Below are positions 59,030-64,000 of a stretch of 64,000 bases of DNA, piece by piece. Made by a program: the position numbers and the translations under genes. The DNA comes from Mesotaenium endlicherianum (lineage: Eukaryota > Streptophyta > Zygnematophyceae > Zygnematales > Mesotaeniaceae). Each line of letters opens with the position of its first letter. Positions within the stretch are counted from its first letter, which is position 1. Below the pieces are notes generated by a model. That model saw only the letters and a program-made list of their open reading frames with translations, was not told the origin of the DNA and ran no database searches. The stretch covers positions 914,266 to 978,265 of the forward strand of contig WELA01004268.1 in assembly GCA_009602735.1 (NCBI GenBank), read 5' to 3'.

Positions 59030-62000
59030 CTCACTTTGTTTGCTAAAGTAAATCTTTCCTCGAATTGGCTAACTATTACAAGAGATTTATTGAGAACTAT
59101 TCTTTTAAGGCCAGTAGACTGACCTTATTGAAAAGAACATAGGGCATGTATGGGGGGAAGAGCAGCAAGCTGCCTTCCAGACCCTCAAGGATGCTCTGTG
59201 CTCTGCCCTTGTTCTCGATGTCTATGACTCCAACAAACTTGTACTGGTGGGTACTGACGTTTCTAATTTTGCCATGGGTGCTATTTTGTTGCAGCCTACT
59301 AACAAAATCACAAAGGAGGGTAAGATCAAGCAGGGGTGGCACCTTGTGCTGTATGAGACTATGAAGTTCAATCTAGCTAAGATTAATTATTTATGTGCAT
59401 GATAAGGATTTGTTAGCTTTTATCCATGTCCTCAAACGATGGAAGGCCTTCTTACATGAAAAAGCTTTGAAGGTGACTACAGGTCATCTAGCTCTGACGC
59501 ATATCCAAAAAAGTCCAAACTTTATAGAAAGGAGAATCGCTGAAGCCAGGTGCTGGAGCAGTTCCAGGTCCAGATCGACTACAAACTAGGAAGTTGAACC
59601 TTGCTGATGCTCTCTTTAAAAGACGTGACTTGCAAGCAAGGAACTTTGATCAGCATGCTGTAGATAAAGTCCTCTATACCTTTATTTCACTTAAGGTGAA
59701 AAAGTCTTTCCTTGAACAACTTAAGAAAGTCTACCTTTCTGACCCAACATTTGAGCCCAGTTCCACTGATGGTGTGAATTCTGCTACTGCACTTGGGTAT
59801 AGGTTGAAGGGAGGGGTCCGGGTAAAAGAAAGCACTTCGGGAAGGTTGAAGTTGGTTATTCTTAATAACTTGGAATTGAGGTCTTTGTAACTGAGTCAGG
59901 CTCATGATAGTCTACTGGATGATTATTTGGGGCAAGCCAAAACTGTTGGCAAACTAGCAAAACACTACCACTGGGACGATTTGCCTTTGAAGGTTTTGAA
60001 GTATGTCAACACCTGTGATCAGTATGAGAAGAAAATAGTATAGACACACACAACTCGGGGGGTTATTGCAACCATTACCTATTCTCGCTGGGAGATGGAA
60101 ACCATATCAATGGACTGGGTGGTAACACTACCGAGAATTGCCAATGGGCATGAGTGTATATTGGTAGTAGTGGATATATTGACAAAATGGTCATTTTTAT
60201 TCCCACCACTGTCAAGGTAACCGCTCTCGAAACTGCAAGACCATTCTACAATAATGTAGTATGCCACCATAGGCTACCGTCCAACATTATCTCAGACAGA
60301 GACTCAAAGTTCACCTCCAAATTCTGGAGAGCTTTAATGGGGTTAATGGGAGTCAAAGAGCTGCTCAGCACAGCAAACCACCCTCAGAATGATGGGCAGA
60401 CTGAAAGAACTAATCGAGTTTTGCAAGAGGTGCTGAGAGCTTAAGTTTACAAAACACAAGATAATTGGGATGACTTGTTATCCCAGATTTGATTTGCTGT
60501 CAACAGTGCTGTTCATGCGTCAACGGGAAAGAATCCGTTTGAACTCAGTCTGGGTAGAATCCCTAAGTCTCCCTTAGATGTCCTAGGGGAATCATTGACT
60601 TACTCAGATTGGATTGACAATGTGGTGTCTCTTCAGCTAACCCAAGAGTTTGTTGACACTCTGTCAGAAGGGCAACAAAATGTAGCGATACGAACAAAAG
60701 GGTTACTCGAGGTATTTTGATCACGCGCCAATTGTACTTAAATAAATCAAATTGACAGTTCCGGTGGCACTCGCAACGTGTCGTACGCGCCGCATCCGGC
60801 CAAGTGGCGGATTGTTACACAAAATTTGTACAAAGCACACGAGGTCCAATAAAATAACGCCAATCAACACCGTTGAGAATTGACATTTTCTAAGGAAACT
60901 TTTGATCAAATTGCATTCTTCACACCTGTACCTTCCTGGAGTGGTTAAGGAAAAGCTTGGTCATGTTTGGGTCGATTTCTATTTGGTGCTACGCTGAGTC
61001 GGTCAAAATGCTCAAATATTGAACATGTCAGCAAAACACAAGGGTCACCTAGTATTTAATGTCTCTTTGCTAGAACCATACATTAAGGGTGACACACAAT
61101 TCACAGGTCGGTTGCATGTCCGACCGGGACCGGTCCCCGCCATCGAGATGGTGATCCTGAGGAGTGTGAGGCTGAGGACATTTTGGAAGCTCACTCGGTC
61201 CGTCGATTTATTAAATATGTCATGTAGTACCTGGTCAGGTGGAAGGAATATGATGCATCTGGGGACACATGGTAATAAAGGGCCATTTGGTCAACGCAAA
61301 AGGTGCGTTGAAATATTTCCATCTTCGGAAAGTTGGTAAATCACCTTACCTGCCATTTCAATTGACATGGGAAGGTGACAAGAAGTCCTGTCTCCATTCA
61401 CGTTGGAGAGGAATGTGACAGTTAAGTGACAGTTACGTGACGGTTAAGTGACATATGTGACAGGCAGTCCACCTTAAACTTAGCTGGAGGGAGTGTTACA
61501 GATTTTCAAAAGTCAAGAAACATCCGTTACATAAATGCTCCTCACACTCAATTGCGCTCACAATCACTTACTCGCAGCTATACACTCACAGAAATACTTC
61601 TTTCCCCAACTTACCACTTCCTCTAATGCCTCCCACAAGGTATACTGGGATCAGTATGCCGGTACAACTACGTTTTTCTTCTATTGTTACTCTCTGCCCC
61701 ATGGTCCTGTACCCTGTTGCTATACTAACTGTGTGGTGGTATGTGTCAGCAAGATGACCAAGCAAAAGAACAAACTCAAGAGGAAGAGAAAGGCGGAGGA
61801 GGCACTGCAGCAATATGAGCGATTTTGGGAGGACATTAAAGCAACTTCGATCTTGACATGCGAGTCAGAGCGTCTATGACTCAAGCGAGAGGCTCAGATA
61901 AGCAAGAAGAGGAGGAAAGAGCCAGGAAAGAAGAAAAAGACAGACTTAGACAAATTGAGGAGGACAAAAAAGCTGAGGAGGCTAGAATAAAAAAAGTTGA

Positions 62001-62477
62001 GGAGGACAGGAAGGTTGAAGAAGAAAGGCAACAAAAGACAGAGGAGGAACAGCGAAACCAACGTGAGAGCTACCATTATACAGTCGTCGGTAAGAATTTT
62101 GATCTTTTGCAGGAAGAAATGAAACATGCCCAAGAGAGCAAAGTAGCAACTGAGAAGGCAATCCTGCAAAGGGTTAGGGAGGAAGCTGTGGACAAGAATA
62201 TTGAGATCCAGACTGGACTTAACCTGTATGACGACTATTTCCAAGTGGTGGAGTATACTGCCAAGGAAGCCAAGGCCCCGACCATACCTCCTGAGGACCC
62301 ACCAGTGCCAGTACCAAGAATAGTGGGATTCCATTCCATAGACGCATCAAGATGATTCAGATGCTACTGGATAGCTTCACGGAAGCAACACCCTACCACA
62401 GGTTTAAGGATATGTATAACGAGGTAGAGAGGAGGAGCTGGGAATTCTTGCCCATGGAGACCAACCAACAGCTATTC
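59030..62477 (+). mobile_element. Element E, right part: reverse transcriptase end to third ORF
   Basis: Resumes in reverse transcriptase exactly where 41372 left off, after the CTCAC duplication, and continues through RNase H (59240-59590), the integrase core near 60150-60440 ([26 protein letters not shown]), chromodomain remnants near 61150-61300 and the third ORF from 61754 (MTKQKNKLKRKRKAEEALQQ) up to the element F insertion at 62477. Near 60690-60850 a short stretch does not align with the family. Many breaks. Confidence 0.88.
61415..61463 (+). repeat. Short tandem GTGACAGTTA repeats between pol and third ORF of element E
   Basis: About four to five units of an 11-base word (GTGACAGTTAA) follow one another. 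A 10-base version (CTGTCACTAA on the plus strand) is repeated at 30671-30708 in element B at the equivalent place. Confidence 0.7.
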
Positions 62478-63207
62478 TGATATGAATGGACTTAGCAGTA
62501 GGCGATTAACGATTAATAAAAGCTCTTTATATCAACAAACAATCTTCATGGTATTTACTGTTTACGGATTTAATAGCGGACAACCCGCTAGCGAGATGCA
62601 ATGCTCTCAAGTCAAATGCAAGTAAATTAGCACTAATCATGCAATCAGTAAACTCATACATAAGCAAGGTTAGAAGACAGTTCGTATCAATAGCTTCTCG
62701 CCTTGGATTCAGATATCTCTCAGTAAGCTGTACAAGAGAGTTGGCCTCGTTTCCAAATGCCGAACTCGAGAGCAATACCTAGCATATGTATATGGAATGA
62801 GTTTACTGTTCAACGGCAAGTGCGATGGCACCGCCTACCCGACAGTTAATCACATCGATAGGACCTCGGCTAATCAAATCCACAGCCATCTCCCATCATC
62901 CCAAGTCGCCATCCACCTTAAGAGTGTCATCTGGCCACTCATCTAGCACACCCTACTTAGATGCATAAGTAGGCAATTCACTGCTACCCAAAATGGCAGT
63001 CAGCTGACTGTCAAAGAATGTGTCCAAAAGCTGATCTATGTCAGCAGGCTTACCTACGTTGACTTTAGCCTGCTGCTGCTGGCTGAGTTATTAAACTAAG
63101 TATTAGAAATCCAGCAGATTTAATATTACTACAATACAATAGATTGAACTTATTTACTATTACATATAAATGAATGTTATATTTAACCAATATCCAAATT
63201 CATTACA
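62478..63207 (-). repeat. 3' LTR of element F (730 bp)
   Basis: On the minus strand it runs from TGTAATGAATTTGG to CATTCATATCA and aligns with the other family LTRs, but is among the more diverged copies. Confidence 0.85.
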
Positions 63208-64000
63208 AACCCTCCAACTTAAATTGTTGTCGACTCAACAACACTCCTTAACTATTATTTGCAAAAGAGTAACACACCTGTAACACAAAATTGACTCTAA
63301 AAGAAAGACAACAGCAAGCTAAGTACCAGAGACTCTATACTCTTGGGAGTGAAACCTGGAACTGGATCGTCTTCTCTTGTCTGATGGCCTCCTGAAACCT
63401 GGAGTCTCAGACCATGGTGAACCGAGGGAAGAAGCAACTGGGCAGTTTGCTCTTGCACTGTCTGCAAGTTGATGGAGACCGCTCTCTCTTGTGCAACTCT
63501 CAAACTGACAGGAACATAAACTGGCATATCGGAGGGGTGCTGCATGACATGGGCTAAGGGCACATGCCCTCTATGAGAGGGAGATGCTGGCTGCTCTTTG
63601 GCTGCTTCTTGGCAGCCCTTCTGTCTGCTCTATCTAACTGTGTCTCACCTCCTGGGGTGGAACTCCTCCTGATAAAACTCCCCAGCCACTGGAGATCTGG
63701 GCCTCTTGGAGGGCTGGTATCCCCAAGCTGCTGCAAGGCTGCATGTGCCAAGGACCTTCCAGTCTGCTGCAGAGTGGGGGATGTAGCAGGAGTCTGTGCC
63801 TCAGCAGGGCTAGACTCCTCTTCGGCGCCTTCCTCTTCTTTGTTCTTCTATTCCTCTAAGACTTCTGGAGTCTCTTTAGTCATCTCCTCCAGCCGTTCCC
63901 GAGAAAAGAAGTATTCCACTGACCTCCCCCTTTTGGGTGCAAGTGGGGGTTGCTGGATCCTGACCGCATACAAGTCTTTCTCCCCTTGCTTGTTTGCCCA
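62478..64000 (-). mobile_element. Element F: third-ORF chromovirus, 3' end only, runs off the window
   Basis: 3' LTR 62478-63207 in minus orientation, followed by the C-terminal region of the third ORF (PLAHVMQHPSDMPVYVPVSL resembles PLANVFQHPTGMPVYVGINT of element C). Upstream coding parts lie beyond 64000. It interrupts the third ORF of element E; TATTC at 62473-62477 should be its left target duplication. Completeness cannot be judged. Confidence 0.85.

Noticed and set aside
1-64000. CRISPR arrays, rRNA, tRNA genes, bacterial operons
   Set aside because: None seen; repeats are LTRs, microsatellites and short tandem words, and all genes are eukaryotic in structure.

Overview
The window looks like nuclear DNA of a green-lineage (streptophyte) eukaryote. 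It has spliced genes with GT-AG introns, a Dof zinc-finger transcription factor, an NDR/NDL-type alpha/beta-hydrolase-fold protein of the plant subtype, an ascorbate-oxidase/laccase-like secreted copper oxidase, and many chromodomain Ty3/gypsy elements primed by a Met-tRNA-like site. A piggyBac-type transposase, rare in seed plants, and the unusual flavour of the elements make a streptophyte alga or an early land plant more likely than an angiosperm. That placement is inference.

Layout. About 1-17.7 kb is a gene-rich, GC-rich island with three spliced host genes: a CDF-type Dof factor (919-3053, +, 2 exons), a ten-exon multicopper oxidase (5394-10102, -) and a twelve-or-more-exon NDL gene (13350-17739, -). 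About 17.7-21.8 kb is AT-rich and I recognise nothing in it. From 21.8 kb to the right edge the window is almost entirely transposons, stacked inside one another.

The transposon stack. A piggyBac-like transposase gene on the minus strand (N-terminal end near 37081, C-terminal end near 21831) is split twice. Chromovirus A (22751-28856, +) is flanked by the 5-bp duplication TTCAC. Element B (29504-36372, -) is flanked by ATAAC/ATAAT. To the right, element E (from 38452, +) was split by element D (41373-59029, -, duplication CTCAC). D was in turn split by the young, whole-looking element C (45480-54436, +, duplication CCGAG). E was also split by element F (from 62478, -), which runs off the window. 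B, C, D, E and F are one family. The order of insertion is E, then D, then C, and the LTR divergences agree with it.

The most unusual item is that B-F family. Besides gag and a chromodomain pol, it carries a third open reading frame between pol and the 3' LTR. In the whole copy this is 558 codons: a charged coiled-coil N-terminus, a Trp/Tyr-rich middle, an acidic stretch and an SR-like tail. It has no signal peptide or membrane segment, so it is not an envelope gene. All five copies retain it at least in part. Where its start is visible it follows a 3' splice-site-like signal, so a spliced subgenomic message is a reasonable hypothesis. The family's LTRs also carry an array of short hyphenated inverted repeats in U3.
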